Source: Desmonostoc geniculatum HA4340-LM1 (GTDB taxonomy: Bacteria > Cyanobacteriota > Cyanobacteriia > Cyanobacteriales > Nostocaceae). From it: 64,000 nt of DNA. A model generated the notes under the pieces. It did no database searches, was not told where the DNA came from, and saw only the letters and a list, made by a program, of their open reading frames with translations. The number at the start of each line of letters is the position of its first letter. Position 1 is the stretch's first letter. This document shows positions 1 through 8,746 of the stretch, in pieces. The position numbers were made by a program, and so were the translations under genes. The stretch lies in NCBI GenBank assembly GCA_019359545.1, contig JAHHHB010000022.1, forward strand, positions 1 through 64,000, read 5' to 3'.

Positions 1-11
1 ATCACGTCTAA

Positions 12-200
12 AATCTAGTATTATGTAACTTAGCTGTACTTAATAGTTCTCCTTCATCTACCGTCACATTTTTGTACTTCTTATTTGCCTTCTACGGGTT
101 TGTTCGGCTAGGTGCAAGATGTGAGTCAATAGATTTTAGAGATTTTAATGCTTATCGTTGGAAAAATCAGCATCCATTTGAAAATTTGATGCTATGTTAA
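12..200 (+). pseudogene. C-terminal remnant of an unidentified protein
   Basis: An open frame runs from the window edge region to a TAA at 198-200 without a convincing start codon. Its translation has a hydrophobic stretch (TFLYFLFAFYGFVRLG) followed by a polar tail rich in aromatic and charged residues. That composition looks protein-like, but the family was not recognised. A stop at 9-11 closes the frame upstream, so it is either a broken remnant or chance. The tail is followed at once by a tandem repeat and a gene cut by an insertion element, consistent with a decayed neighbourhood. Confidence 0.25.
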
Positions 201-207
201 AAAACTT

Positions 208-247
208 AATTACGAATTACGAATTACGAATTACGAATTACGAATTA
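208..247. repeat. Heptanucleotide tandem repeat (AATTACG)n
   Basis: About 5.7 perfect copies of AATTACG end just before the start codon at 255. This is a typical short tandemly repeated repetitive (STRR) element of filamentous cyanobacteria. It lies where a ribosome binding site of the next gene would be. Confidence 0.9.
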
Positions 248-254
248 TGCAGCT

Positions 255-641
255 ATGAGCAAAATTCCCATCCTCCAACTAAATCAGTCATACACTTTCA
301 GAAGCTATTTTGAGATGTCATTCGAGCCAGAAGACATACTGGCTGAATTTGGTTATTCTTTAAAACGTTCTTCTCTCAATCTACAAAAGTCCAGCATTGA
401 ATTAGATAGATGTGCAAATCTAAAATCTAGAATTGAGGAGAGTTTGCCATATATTAGTTTGACTAGTGAAGCAGCACGCAGAGAGTTACTAATTGCCCCA
501 ATTTTACTGGATGTTGTTCACTACACCCGCGCTCAACTGAGAATTGAATATCCTTTAATTGTTACAGAACAATTAAAAGGTTCCCTTGATTATTATTTGC
601 ACGCAGACCGTAAACTCTTACAGCAGTTTCCGATGTTATGA
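255..641 (+). pseudogene. Conserved cyanobacterial hypothetical gene truncated by an IS630-type insertion
   Basis: The first 122 codons encode a soluble protein starting MSKIPILQLNQSYTF and ending ..LDYYLHADRKLL. The frame then enters the left end of the insertion element at 621 and stops after a few element-encoded residues. The sequence after the element (from 1076) gives stop codons at once in the frame that would continue the gene, so the 3' part appears deleted rather than just displaced. The family looks like the uncharacterised cyanobacterial proteins whose later part carries a nuclease-like core, but that core is absent here. A functional product is unlikely. Confidence 0.6.
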
Positions 642-1073
642 GGTACAGTTAGTATTAATAAAATAAAAAGATAATACTGTCATGAAAGCATATTCAGTAG
701 ATATCCGAGAAAAAATAGTTGCAGCACATATTGAGGAAAAAATATCGATTCGTCAAGTAGCACTCAGATTTGCAGTCAGCAAAAGTTTAGTACAAAAGCT
801 AGTAAAGCAACAAAAAAGTCATAGTAATTTACAACCATTAAAACCGGGTAAGCCACGATTTAGTTCTGTGTTTATCTCCATATTCTCCTGATTTTAATCC
901 CCGCCGAGTTATGGTGGTCACAACTTAAATCTTTTTTACGTACTTTTTCTCCAACTACAACCGAAATGGTTGATAAAGTTATCTCTGTTGCTCTCGACTT
1001 GATGAATCCTCAACATTTAAAAAATTGGTTCACTAAGTGCTGTTATTGTACCTCATAACATCGGAATTTGCTG
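621..1073 (+). mobile_element. Internally deleted IS630-family element
   Basis: Terminal inverted repeats of about 27 bp (left from 621, right ending at 1073) match at all but two positions; the shared core is CCGATGTTATGAGGTACA. A TA dinucleotide flanks each end (619-620 and 1074-1075), the expected target duplication of the IS630/Tc1 group. Full IS630 elements are about 1.0-1.2 kb. At 453 bp this copy has lost the middle of its transposase and could move only in trans. It sits inside the gene starting at 255. Confidence 0.88.
682..1058 (+). pseudogene. IS630 transposase remnant
   Basis: The 5' part (682 to about 855) encodes the N-terminal helix-turn-helix of an IS630 transposase (MKAYSVDIREKIVAA..., IRQVALRFAVSKSLVQKL). 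It is joined by an internal deletion to the 3' part, which encodes the end of the DDE domain (..SPYSPDFNP, then ELWWSQLKSFLR, then VALDLMNPQHLKNWF) up to a TAA at 1056-1058. A further frameshift lies near 900, within the region that normally carries the catalytic Glu (NP-I-E). The first two catalytic Asp residues are deleted, so the product would be inactive. Confidence 0.85.
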
Positions 1074-1111
1074 TAGTTTTATGATTAATGGATGTGGTGC
1101 GATCGCATTTT

Positions 1112-1252
1112 TTATTGAAGTTGCGATCGCCTCACTTTATACTTCACGGTTAAGACCACGGGTTGTCCAGTTTCCTTCATTTGCTGAATAAATTCAGAAG
1201 TATTGCGCTTGAAGTTTGAGAGGGAATGAATATCTCTAATAATGTTGAGCAT
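1112..1252 (-). pseudogene. Truncated Phd/YefM-type antitoxin
   Basis: Starting at the ATG at 1252 the product reads MLNIIRDIHSLSNFKRNTSE followed by FIQQMKETGQPVVLTV. This is the N-terminal DNA-binding half of Phd/YefM (prevent-host-death) antitoxins. Homology stops after LTV, where the family continues into the rest of its fold. Here the frame runs for ten unrelated residues across a GCGATCGC site and ends at 1112. About half of the usual 80-90 residues is missing and no RelE/Doc-type toxin follows. It is probably a relic of a toxin-antitoxin locus. Confidence 0.65.
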
Positions 1253-1445
1253 GGCTTTAATTATGCATTTAATTTGCATTAAATTTAATGTTGACAAATC
1301 TAAATAAGTAATATTTGATACATTATGCTTGCTAGCATCAGCCATCCTGAGCTTGCTCATTGGAAGAATCAATCATGAGATCGCTTGCTCTATTGTTCAC
1401 GATTTGTTACAAAAGTACAAAGAACTTCTAGAGACTAAAAACCAC

Positions 1446-2240
1446 ATGTTCGGCGGACTTACTGGTTTACAAAATCCTAAGGGCACAGATTGGGGAGAGC
1501 AGATGCTCAACACGGTCGCTAGCCAAACGATTCGCCACTTGTTTACTCAAAGCGAGTCAGTAGAAGTCTTTGTGCGCTGCTATCCCTCCAGCAAACTGTT
1601 GCAAGGCAGCATTGATAGCTTCAAAATGAGCGGTCGTGGCTTGGTTATTCGGAAAGATTTTGCGGTGGAGGAGATGTCATTTGAAACCGATGCGGTGGCA
1701 ATTGACTTCGGCTCGGTTTTAAGCGGCAAACTTAGTCTTAAGCAACCTACTCAAGCGATCGCTCAAGTAATTCTATCAGAAGCGGGTATCAATCAGTCCT
1801 TCAATGCTGAACTAGTGAAAAAGCGCCTGCTTAACCTTTCCCTACCATCCTTGACAGCATTATCTGGCGGTGAACCAGTCTCTTTTACGGAAGTCAGGGT
1901 ACAGCTATTGCCTGAAAATCAGTTGCAGCTTGAAGCCAAAGCAGATTTAAATAATGGCGAACTTGTGCCCTTAAATATGACTCTAACCATAGGCATTGAA
2001 AGGCGGCGGCGAGTTTCTTTCAAAGACCCGAAAATTAAAGTTGACCAAGTGCCAGAAGGACAGCGGGAAATTTCGCAGACCTTGAGCGTGGCACTGGTAG
2101 AAATTTTAGATAATATGGTTGATTTAGATAGATTTGACCTTGATGGAGTGAAGATGCGACTCAACCGATTAGAAACCGAAGGTCAAAAATTAATTTTCAG
2201 TGGATATGCTGAAATTGAGAGAATTCCACGTAACTCTTGA
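1446..2240 (+). CDS. DUF2993 (LmeA-like) protein
   Basis: The product of about 264 residues begins MFGGLTGLQNPKGTDWGEQM and has the features of DUF2993, a family of lipid-binding TULIP-like proteins widespread in cyanobacteria and actinobacteria. These include an N-terminal helix with a QTIRHLFTQSESVEV segment, alternating beta-strands through the middle, and a Leu-rich C-terminal helix. No signal peptide or membrane segment is visible. The frame is open upstream to 1329, but that region contains intergenic-like sequence, so the internal ATG at 1446 is preferred. No strong Shine-Dalgarno is seen. Its exact role in cyanobacteria is unknown. Confidence 0.8.
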   Translation: MFGGLTGLQNPKGTDWGEQMLNTVASQTIRHLFTQSESVEVFVRCYPSSKLLQGSIDSFKMSGRGLVIRKDFAVEEMSFETDAVAIDFGSVLSGKLSLKQPTQAIAQVILSEAGINQSFNAELVKKRLLNLSLPSLTALSGGEPVSFTEVRVQLLPENQLQLEAKADLNNGELVPLNMTLTIGIERRRRVSFKDPKIKVDQVPEGQREISQTLSVALVEILDNMVDLDRFDLDGVKMRLNRLETEGQKLIFSGYAEIERIPRNS

Positions 2241-2301
2241 GTTCATTATTTACAGTCTGATATCCAAAATATTTATAGCAGAATTCAGTAGTCAAAAATA
2301 A

Positions 2302-2328
2302 TAGGGTCATAACATTGTTATGACCCTA
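2302..2328. terminator. Perfect hairpin between convergent genes
   Basis: TAGGGTCATAAC pairs perfectly with GTTATGACCCTA around a three-base ATT loop. It lies between the DUF2993 gene on the plus strand and the convergent ugd gene on the minus strand. A short A-rich stretch follows on the plus side. It probably terminates one or both transcripts. Confidence 0.65.
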
Positions 2329-2350
2329 ATTCATTAAAAAAGCTAAAAAT

Positions 2351-2400
2351 TTGAAATTCAATATTCAGAATTCAGAATTCTCAATTCTGAATTCTGACTC
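2351..2400. repeat. TTCAGAATT tandem repeat
   Basis: Short direct and mirrored copies of TTCAGAA/GAATTCTGA fill the gap just downstream of the ugd stop codon. The same motif recurs inside pyrB near 28.6 kb. Confidence 0.7.
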
Positions 2401-2413
2401 CTACCAAAATCAT

Positions 2414-3805
2414 CTATCTTCCAACGCCTACATATTGGAATCCAGCCCGCACCATTGCTTCGGGGTCGAGGAAGTTACGACCATCAATAATCACGGGATG
2501 GGTCATCAATTTTGCCATTTTCAAGTAGTCGAGAGTGTTGAACTGTTGCCATTCGGTGACGAGTACCAAAGCATCGCAGCCATCAGCTAATCTTTCGGCA
2601 TCGGTTTCTACTAGCACACCAGAAAGACCATGACGCATACCTGTTTGGGAAACAATCGGGTCGTAGGCTTTAACTTTGGCTCCTAGTCGGTTGAGCTGTT
2701 CAATTAAGTTGAGTGCTGGAGCATCGCGCATATCATCGGTATCAGGCTTAAAGGTGAGACCGAGTAGCCCAACAGTTTTGCCTTTGAGGATTTTCAGGAC
2801 TTGTTGCAGTTTTTCTAGAGCAATTAAACGTTGACGTTCGTTGACGTTAACGGCGGCTTTAAGTAATTCAGCTTCATAGCCATAGTCATCAGCGGTGTGA
2901 ATGAGGGCGGAGACATCTTTGGGGAAGCAAGAACCACCCCAACCAATACCAGCTTGTAAAAATTTGTTACCAATACGGGAGTCTAGACCAATACCTTTAG
3001 CTACTTGGGTAACATCAGCACCAACGCGATCGCAAATGTTAGCAACTTCATTAATAAAACTAATCTTAGTGGCTAAAAAGGCATTAGCGGCGTATTTGAT
3101 CATTTCCGCGGAACTGAGGTCTGTTGCCAGAATTGGTACTGGGGGTAAAGATGGATCGGCTGCGTACTTGCGTTCTACGATTGGGGCATACAGTTGTTCC
3201 ATTAAGGCTATTGCCCTGGGACTATTGCCTCCTAGTACAATGCGATCGGGGTTGAAGGTGTCGTAAACTGCTGAACCTTCGCGCAAAAATTCTGGATTGC
3301 TGACTACATCAAACTCGGCTACAAACTCAGGTAATTTCTCATCACTCGATACGCCACCTGCGGGTACCAAAGTTTTCTGCCGTTCAGCGATACCATCGAG
3401 AACAATCATCCGCACCCAGTCACCTGAGCCAATGGGTACTGTAGATTTATTGACGATGACTTTATAACCACCGTTGAGATTTTCCCCAATGCCACGGGCT
3501 ACGGCTTCAACGTAACGAGTATCACTTTCACCAGTTGGTAAAGGTGGTGTTCCTACGGCAATAAACAGAATTTCTCCGTGGGCGACTCCAGCAGCGAGGT
3601 CACTTGTAAAATGAATTTTTTCTGTTTGAATGGCAGACTGCATGATTTCTGAGAGTCCCGGTTCAAAAATTGGAGACTGCCCAGATTTCATTAATTTGAC
3701 TTTTTCTTCGTTGTTGTCTACGCAAATGACATCATGTCCAATATGAGCTAAGCAAGCACCTGTAACTAAACCGACGTAACCAGTACCAATTACGCAAACA
3801 CGCAT
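2414..3805 (-). CDS. ugd: UDP-glucose 6-dehydrogenase
   Basis: This cytosolic enzyme oxidises UDP-glucose to UDP-glucuronate with two NAD+. At 463 residues it is full length for the family. It has the N-terminal Rossmann motif GTGYVG (residues 7-12), the central dimerisation helix region (SSAEMIKYAANAF), the catalytic cysteine motif GGSCFPKD near residue 290, and the C-terminal UDP-binding domain. The ATG at 3805 is preceded by a GAGGAG ribosome binding site. It lies 148 bp downstream of the UDP-xylose synthase gene on the same strand, so the two probably form one unit supplying UDP-GlcA and UDP-xylose for exopolysaccharide or cell-envelope glycans. Confidence 0.96.
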   Translation of the reverse strand: MRVCVIGTGYVGLVTGACLAHIGHDVICVDNNEEKVKLMKSGQSPIFEPGLSEIMQSAIQTEKIHFTSDLAAGVAHGEILFIAVGTPPLPTGESDTRYVEAVARGIGENLNGGYKVIVNKSTVPIGSGDWVRMIVLDGIAERQKTLVPAGGVSSDEKLPEFVAEFDVVSNPEFLREGSAVYDTFNPDRIVLGGNSPRAIALMEQLYAPIVERKYAADPSLPPVPILATDLSSAEMIKYAANAFLATKISFINEVANICDRVGADVTQVAKGIGLDSRIGNKFLQAGIGWGGSCFPKDVSALIHTADDYGYEAELLKAAVNVNERQRLIALEKLQQVLKILKGKTVGLLGLTFKPDTDDMRDAPALNLIEQLNRLGAKVKAYDPIVSQTGMRHGLSGVLVETDAERLADGCDALVLVTEWQQFNTLDYLKMAKLMTHPVIIDGRNFLDPEAMVRAGFQYVGVGR

Positions 3806-3953
3806 TTTTAACTCCTCGCTTGATTGAGCGTTAGTTTAAAAAAAGAAATTGTCAAGATGACACTTATACACCGAGAGGAAACACAGCCACTAAAGTACCG
3901 GCTACCAAATAGGATGAGCTTGCACGAAAGTTGAGAGCGGGGCTAGGCACTGC

Positions 3954-4904
3954 TCAGGAGGCTGAATTCTTGGCATCGCTGTTCATGCGATCGCGGAAAT
4001 CTTCTATTGTTAGTTTTAACCCCTCTTGCAGAGGAATGGTAGGTTCCCAATTTAACCAAGTTTTTGCTTTTGTGATATCAGGCTGGCGACGCCGGGGATC
4101 GTCCGAAGGTAGTGGCTCGAATTTAATCTCTGCATCTGGATTAATCATGTTTTGCACAGCTTGTGCCAATTGTAAAATCGTATATTCACCAGGATTACCC
4201 AGATTTACTGGCCCGACGTAATCGCCATTCATCAGGCGGATAAATCCTTCTACCAAATCGGAAACGTAGCAGAAACTCCGAGTTTGGGAGCCATCACCGT
4301 ACACCGTTAAAGGAGTACCCCGCAAGGCTTGAACTATAAAGTTACTCACTACCCGGCCATCGTTCTCTAACATTCGGGGCCCGTATGTATTGAAGATCCG
4401 AGCAACTCGGATGTCAACTTTATTTTGCCTGTAGTAATCAAATGCCAGAGTTTCAGCGATTCTTTTGCCTTCGTCGTAGCATGAACGTATGCCAATGGGA
4501 TTGACGCTACCTCTATACTCTTCAGTTTGGGGATGAATTTCTGGATCTCCGTATACTTCGCTAGTTGAAGCCAAGAAAAACCTAGCTTTTACACGCTTGG
4601 CCAGCCCCAACATATTCAGTGTTCCCATCACGTTAGTTTTAACGGTTTTTACTGGGTTGTATTGGTAATGTACTGGAGAAGCAGGACAAGCTAAATGATA
4701 AATTTGATCCACTTCTAACCGAATTGGCTCAGTAATATCGTGGCGGATTAATTCAAAGTACGGATGGCCTAACCATTTAAGAATGTTACGTTTATGACCT
4801 GTGTAAAAATTATCCAAGCATATTATTTCATGCCCTTCGTTCATTAGTCGGTCGATGAGATGGGAACCAATAAACCCAGCACCGCCCGTCACCAAAATTC
4901 TCAT
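3954..4904 (-). CDS. uxs: UDP-glucuronate decarboxylase (UDP-xylose synthase)
   Basis: An extended short-chain dehydrogenase of 316 residues with GGAGFIG (residues 7-13) and the catalytic Tyr143-xxx-Lys147 pair in SCYDEGKR. The string [20 protein letters not shown] is characteristic of UDP-xylose synthases rather than dTDP-glucose dehydratases. It converts UDP-glucuronate to UDP-xylose with retained NAD+ and loss of CO2. The preceding enzyme of that pathway, ugd, lies just downstream on the same strand, which supports the assignment. Confidence 0.92.
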   Translation of the reverse strand: MRILVTGGAGFIGSHLIDRLMNEGHEIICLDNFYTGHKRNILKWLGHPYFELIRHDITEPIRLEVDQIYHLACPASPVHYQYNPVKTVKTNVMGTLNMLGLAKRVKARFFLASTSEVYGDPEIHPQTEEYRGSVNPIGIRSCYDEGKRIAETLAFDYYRQNKVDIRVARIFNTYGPRMLENDGRVVSNFIVQALRGTPLTVYGDGSQTRSFCYVSDLVEGFIRLMNGDYVGPVNLGNPGEYTILQLAQAVQNMINPDAEIKFEPLPSDDPRRRQPDITKAKTWLNWEPTIPLQEGLKLTIEDFRDRMNSDAKNSAS

Positions 4905-5307
4905 AATTTCCCAATTACTTACAAATATTTTCAGTAGCTATTGCACTTATCTTTTAGGTTACCCAGCTTGGGTACAAAAATACAGAACTAAAAATGAATA
5001 AGGCTTAATCAAAAAGTGTTTACAGTTGTAGTTTTGTGATGTTTTTACCTGGTTTCTTAACAATTTAACTAGAAAAATAACAAACATTGTCTAAAGATTG
5101 TCAGTCTTTTACCTAAAGTTCATCAAATCTTCAACAATATAAAGTGTTTTTACTGTAACCCCTAGAGCCGATTCATTTGTTGTCAAAATTTTTTTATGCG
5201 ATGCCTCCGTCGGGCTACGTCAACGCGGCAGCAGTCTACCGAAAATTTGAGGTTTAGAGCCTCGCCCTAGAAGGGCGACTTTGTTTGATATGATTCATAG
5301 AATCATA
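4905..5307. other. Intergenic region, no gene seen
   Basis: This AT-rich stretch of about 400 bp separates the uxs start from the antiporter stop and should carry the uxs promoter. Near 5200-5280 there is a GC-richer patch similar to dispersed intergenic sequence of cyanobacteria. A hairpin (ATATGATTC, loop ATA, GAATCATAT) at 5288-5308 abuts the antiporter stop codon and may act as its terminator. Confidence 0.5.
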
Positions 5308-7446
5308 TTATACAGCAGATGTAATGCTGTTAGCTGGGTCAGAGATAACCACATTTGTTTGAGTGCGTTGTGGTTCTCCAAGCATAACGATGGAACAGGT
5401 GAGTTGTCTGGCTAACTCAGTTGTGACATCGCTAATAGCTAACCCTCCAGGACTAGTACGATTGCGTATAAAAGGTAAAATGACTAAATCATATAACCGT
5501 GCTGCTTGCAAGATTGCTTGAGCGACATTTTCATGAGCGATAATTTGAATTTCTGGGGTATTGGGCAGAGCTAATTTAGATACTAATAGGGAGAGGTGCG
5601 ATCGCCTCCAAGCAATTTTACTGGAACTAGTGCGGCGATCGCACACATTCAGTACAGTAATGTGGCTCTGATTTGTTTGTGCCAACATTTGAGCAAATTG
5701 TACAGGCTGCAATATCGGTGCTGTTAAATTTTCCACTGGTACTAAGATGCGCTGAATTTTTTTTGGTGATTCGACCAAACGTGTTACTGCTACAGGACAG
5801 TGGGCTGCCCAAAGTACACCATCAACGACATTACCAAATAATAGCGCTCGCAACCCAGTACGTTTACCCCAACCCATAACAATTAAACTAGCTTTTTGTT
5901 CGCGGGCAGCTCTGCTAATTCCCTGAGCAAAAGCATCATCAATTCGCAGCACTGATTCTGCGGCTACACCTAAAACTCGACTTTGGGCGGTGGCTTTTGT
6001 TAATAACCGCTCACTGCGTTCTAGAGAAGCTTCTAACTGGGGTGCATCCATGTGAGCAGCAGCAGTAGCGATCGCTAGCGGTACAATTTTACCCTTTGAT
6101 TGACGCGCTAACAACGCTGCCATTTCAATCAAATACTGCTGTGTCTGAGGATTATAAACAGGTACAACTATAGTCAAAGCACTGTCTGTTTCTGGTGCGT
6201 CCCGATCGGGTAAAGTAGTTGGAGGCAGGTCTGGGGCTGGCGAGGAAGTCAAACCAACAGCTATTCGAGCAGTCATGAACGGCCCCAAGGTTGATGTAAA
6301 GACCATTAAAAAAATAACGCTGTGTAATATTTCTGATGAAAATAATCCAGCCCGATATCCTACTAACGTTGTTGCTAAGGTTGTGCTTACCTGGGGAAGT
6401 GATAGCGACCACATTGTGAGCATTTCTTGCCAGTTATAGCGGTAAACCAGTTTTGTCAACAAAGCAGCGATGAATTTACTGACAATCAAACCGACTATAA
6501 TCAACAGCGTTAACTTGAGAGCGTTCAGGTTGGTCAAAAAGGCAGGTAAATCGATCAGCAAACCAAGGTCAACAAAGAAAATAGGAATGAACAGTACACT
6601 GCCAATAAACACCACCTTTTCTTTGACTGGGCCTTCACCCACAGCTTCATTTACCGCCAAACCCACTAAAAAAGCACCAACTATTTTGTCTACTCCAATC
6701 AATTGAGCGCCCACAGCAGCAAGAAACACAGAAAGCAACACAAACAAAAACTTGTTTCCTTCATCGTCTCCTGAACGGCGAAAAAACTCTTTACCTGCCC
6801 AATCAAATCCGGCAACAACAGCAACAGAGTAAATGGTTAACCAACCCGACAAGGTGAGTAGCCCAGCCAAGCTGAATGCTTGATTACGAGCGATGGCTAC
6901 ACAAACCCCTAATATTAGTACTGCACCAATATCTGTAAAAATTGTTGCCCCAATGGTAACAGTAACTGCTTCATTATTTACCACTCCCAAACGAGTGATT
7001 ATGGGATATGCCAAAAGAGTATAGGAAGCAAATAAAGAGCCAATTAAAATTGAAGTATTCCAGCCATAGCCTAAAATCAGACCAATTAAGGTTCCCACAA
7101 TTAAAGGTACACTGAAAGTCAAGCTAGCAAACCCAAAGGCACGACTTTTCCTCTTGCGGAACTGTTCTAGATCGACTTCTAGCCCTGCGACAAATAGCAA
7201 GTATATTAACCCAATATCTGATAGTAGGTTAATCATCGGCGAGTCAGACTGAAATAGATGCCAGCCCGAAGGGCCAAGTACTAGTCCAGAGAAAACCAAA
7301 CCCACTAATCCTGGTAGTCTTAGTCGCTCGAACATGATAGGTATAACTAAGATGACCACGAGCAGAATAGCAAAGGAAACAATTGGTTCCTTGCCAAGAA
7401 CTTGGGAAGTTGGTTCCAGAGCAAGAACTTGTGATGTGAGTTCCAT
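5308..7446 (-). CDS. CPA2-type cation/proton antiporter with C-terminal universal stress domains
   Basis: A 712-residue inner-membrane protein. Residues about 25-400 form a Na+/H+ exchanger domain with around twelve membrane segments, including the family-like strings LLFVAGLEVDLEQFRKRK and VGAFLVGLAVNEAVGEGP. Residues about 420-540 and 560-690 resemble two UspA folds; GWGKRTGLRALLFGNVVDGV fits the nucleotide-binding glycine loop of Usp proteins. Such fusions are common in cyanobacteria and probably exchange Na+ or K+ for H+ under nucleotide control. The N-terminus repeats LEPTSQVL/KEPIVS. The ion specificity cannot be read from sequence. Confidence 0.9.
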   Translation of the reverse strand: MELTSQVLALEPTSQVLGKEPIVSFAILLVVILVIPIMFERLRLPGLVGLVFSGLVLGPSGWHLFQSDSPMINLLSDIGLIYLLFVAGLEVDLEQFRKRKSRAFGFASLTFSVPLIVGTLIGLILGYGWNTSILIGSLFASYTLLAYPIITRLGVVNNEAVTVTIGATIFTDIGAVLILGVCVAIARNQAFSLAGLLTLSGWLTIYSVAVVAGFDWAGKEFFRRSGDDEGNKFLFVLLSVFLAAVGAQLIGVDKIVGAFLVGLAVNEAVGEGPVKEKVVFIGSVLFIPIFFVDLGLLIDLPAFLTNLNALKLTLLIIVGLIVSKFIAALLTKLVYRYNWQEMLTMWSLSLPQVSTTLATTLVGYRAGLFSSEILHSVIFLMVFTSTLGPFMTARIAVGLTSSPAPDLPPTTLPDRDAPETDSALTIVVPVYNPQTQQYLIEMAALLARQSKGKIVPLAIATAAAHMDAPQLEASLERSERLLTKATAQSRVLGVAAESVLRIDDAFAQGISRAAREQKASLIVMGWGKRTGLRALLFGNVVDGVLWAAHCPVAVTRLVESPKKIQRILVPVENLTAPILQPVQFAQMLAQTNQSHITVLNVCDRRTSSSKIAWRRSHLSLLVSKLALPNTPEIQIIAHENVAQAILQAARLYDLVILPFIRNRTSPGGLAISDVTTELARQLTCSIVMLGEPQRTQTNVVISDPANSITSAV

Positions 7447-7590
7447 AGGTAGGAATTGAAGAGGCTATGGTAAAAGAGCGATCGCCTTTGAGCATCGCTT
7501 GATTGATATAAATGAATGTAGAAGCCACCTGACGAAAAATCAAAAATCTTAACTTACACTAAACTAGACAATTGTCTTGGAACTAACTAC

Positions 7591-8247
7591 CTACGGGTGG
7601 ATTTGACTCAAAATGAACCGCAAGCGATCGTAGTCGTCTTTAAGTAACACACTCAGACTTCGCCCAGCTTTAATTAGCCATTCTCGGTCAGCTTTGCGTA
7701 ACTGATATACATCTCGAATGGCAGCTGCGGTCAAGGCATCTACTGGCGCACCATTGATACAAAGGAGTGTCCGTAAAAAGTCTAGTTCTTCAGTAAATTT
7801 AACGATCGCTTCTGGTTCGCACCGATAAACAGCTTGATGAATTTGCGGGGGACGGGGTGGTAGATACTGATATACTCTTCGGTTATAACTTGGATTTTGT
7901 GAAGATAGTTCAAATCCAACGATGGCAGCTCGAAATTCTGTTCTGAGCATGGCAAATATCTGGGGTTGTTCCTCGCGTAAGTCTTGTAATGACAAGCCCA
8001 AAGCTCTAGCTCGGTGTACGGAATCTATGGGCATGGTTGTGGCATAATACACCACTGCATAAACCACATTGCCAGATTCTTCATCCACAGCACAAACCCA
8101 ACTACCAAAAGGTGGCATCGAGGGAAAGCTTAAATCTTCCGGTTCCAAACACTGTGCCAAAAATTCAGTAGTAGTAGTTTCAATCACCTCCGCAAAGTGA
8201 TTGGGATGGCGATCGCTTGTGTCAAACTGTGGTAATGGAAGGCGCAT
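7591..8247 (-). CDS. HAS-barrel domain protein
   Basis: A soluble protein of about 218 residues starting at ATG 8247 (MRLPLPQFDTSD). A longer TTG-started frame adds only three residues. The segment from about residue 15 to 120 matches the HAS-barrel domain found at the N-terminus of HerA-like ATPases (AEVIETTTTEFLAQC, GSWVCAV, VYAVVYY). The rest is helical, with LREEQPQIFAMLRTEF. In cyanobacteria this stand-alone form is conserved but of unknown function. A GCGATCGC site lies near the start, and the upstream region is an AGTCATT tandem repeat. Confidence 0.75.
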   Translation of the reverse strand: MRLPLPQFDTSDRHPNHFAEVIETTTTEFLAQCLEPEDLSFPSMPPFGSWVCAVDEESGNVVYAVVYYATTMPIDSVHRARALGLSLQDLREEQPQIFAMLRTEFRAAIVGFELSSQNPSYNRRVYQYLPPRPPQIHQAVYRCEPEAIVKFTEELDFLRTLLCINGAPVDALTAAAIRDVYQLRKADREWLIKAGRSLSVLLKDDYDRLRFILSQIHP

Positions 8248-8257
8248 AATTGTCAAG

Positions 8258-8334
8258 AGTCATTAGTCATTAGTCATTAGTCATTTGTCCTTGCCAAATG
8301 ACCAAGGACAAATGACAAAGGACAAATTACTAGT
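8258..8334. repeat. AGTCATT/TGACAAA tandem repeat block
   Basis: Four copies of the heptamer AGTCATT are followed by related TGTCC and CAAATGAC units that are partly complementary to them. It fills the gap between ndhS and the HAS-barrel gene. Confidence 0.85.
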
Positions 8335-8532
8335 CTATTTTCCTTTTTTACGTCCGGCTGTGGTTTCTACGAGTTCTAATTCCTTCAGGCGGAAGGTAAT
8401 TAATTTATCCCAGTTACCACCTTCAAACAGTACGGCTACCTTGCCATCACTCACCCGTTGCACGAGTCCTTCAGAGCGATAATAGGTATCTGCGGGATTG
8501 TTGACACGAACAGTTGCTCCAGGCAGAATCAT
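8335..8532 (-). CDS. ndhS: NAD(P)H-quinone oxidoreductase subunit S
   Basis: A 65-residue protein beginning [20 protein letters not shown] and ending in the basic tail TAGRKKGK. Length and sequence fit NdhS (CRR31-like), the small SH3-fold peripheral subunit of photosynthetic NDH-1 that forms the ferredoxin docking site on the thylakoid surface. The conserved middle [20 protein letters not shown] is intact. It is monocistronic here, flanked on both sides by tandem repeats. The ATG follows a weak AGGC-type site. Confidence 0.93.
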   Translation of the reverse strand: MILPGATVRVNNPADTYYRSEGLVQRVSDGKVAVLFEGGNWDKLITFRLKELELVETTAGRKKGK

Positions 8533-8577
8533 CTTTTTAGCCTCGCTTGTTTCCTGTTACTAGCTTAATACTTCTTA

Positions 8578-8745
8578 ATAGTCATTTGTCATTGGTCATT
8601 GGTCATTGGTCATTGGGCATTGGGCATTGGTTTTCCTTAACTAACAAATGACAAATGACAACTGACAAAGGACAAAGCACAAATGACAAATGACAACTGA
8701 CAAAGGACAAAGCACAAATGACAACTGACTAATGACTAATGACGA
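8578..8745. repeat. STRR block with inverted halves
   Basis: Repeated GTCATTG/GGCATTG units (about 8580-8630) are followed by ACAAATG/ACAACTG/ACAAAGG units in near-complementary orientation (about 8645-8745). Transcripts could fold into a long imperfect hairpin. A unit spanning ACAAATGACAACTGACAAAG and following bases occurs twice in a row. Confidence 0.9.
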
Positions 8746-8746
8746 A

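Noticed and set aside
8258..8745. Possible CRISPR array
   Set aside because: Units are 7-8 bp with no spacers of constant length, and no cas gene is present. These are STRRs.
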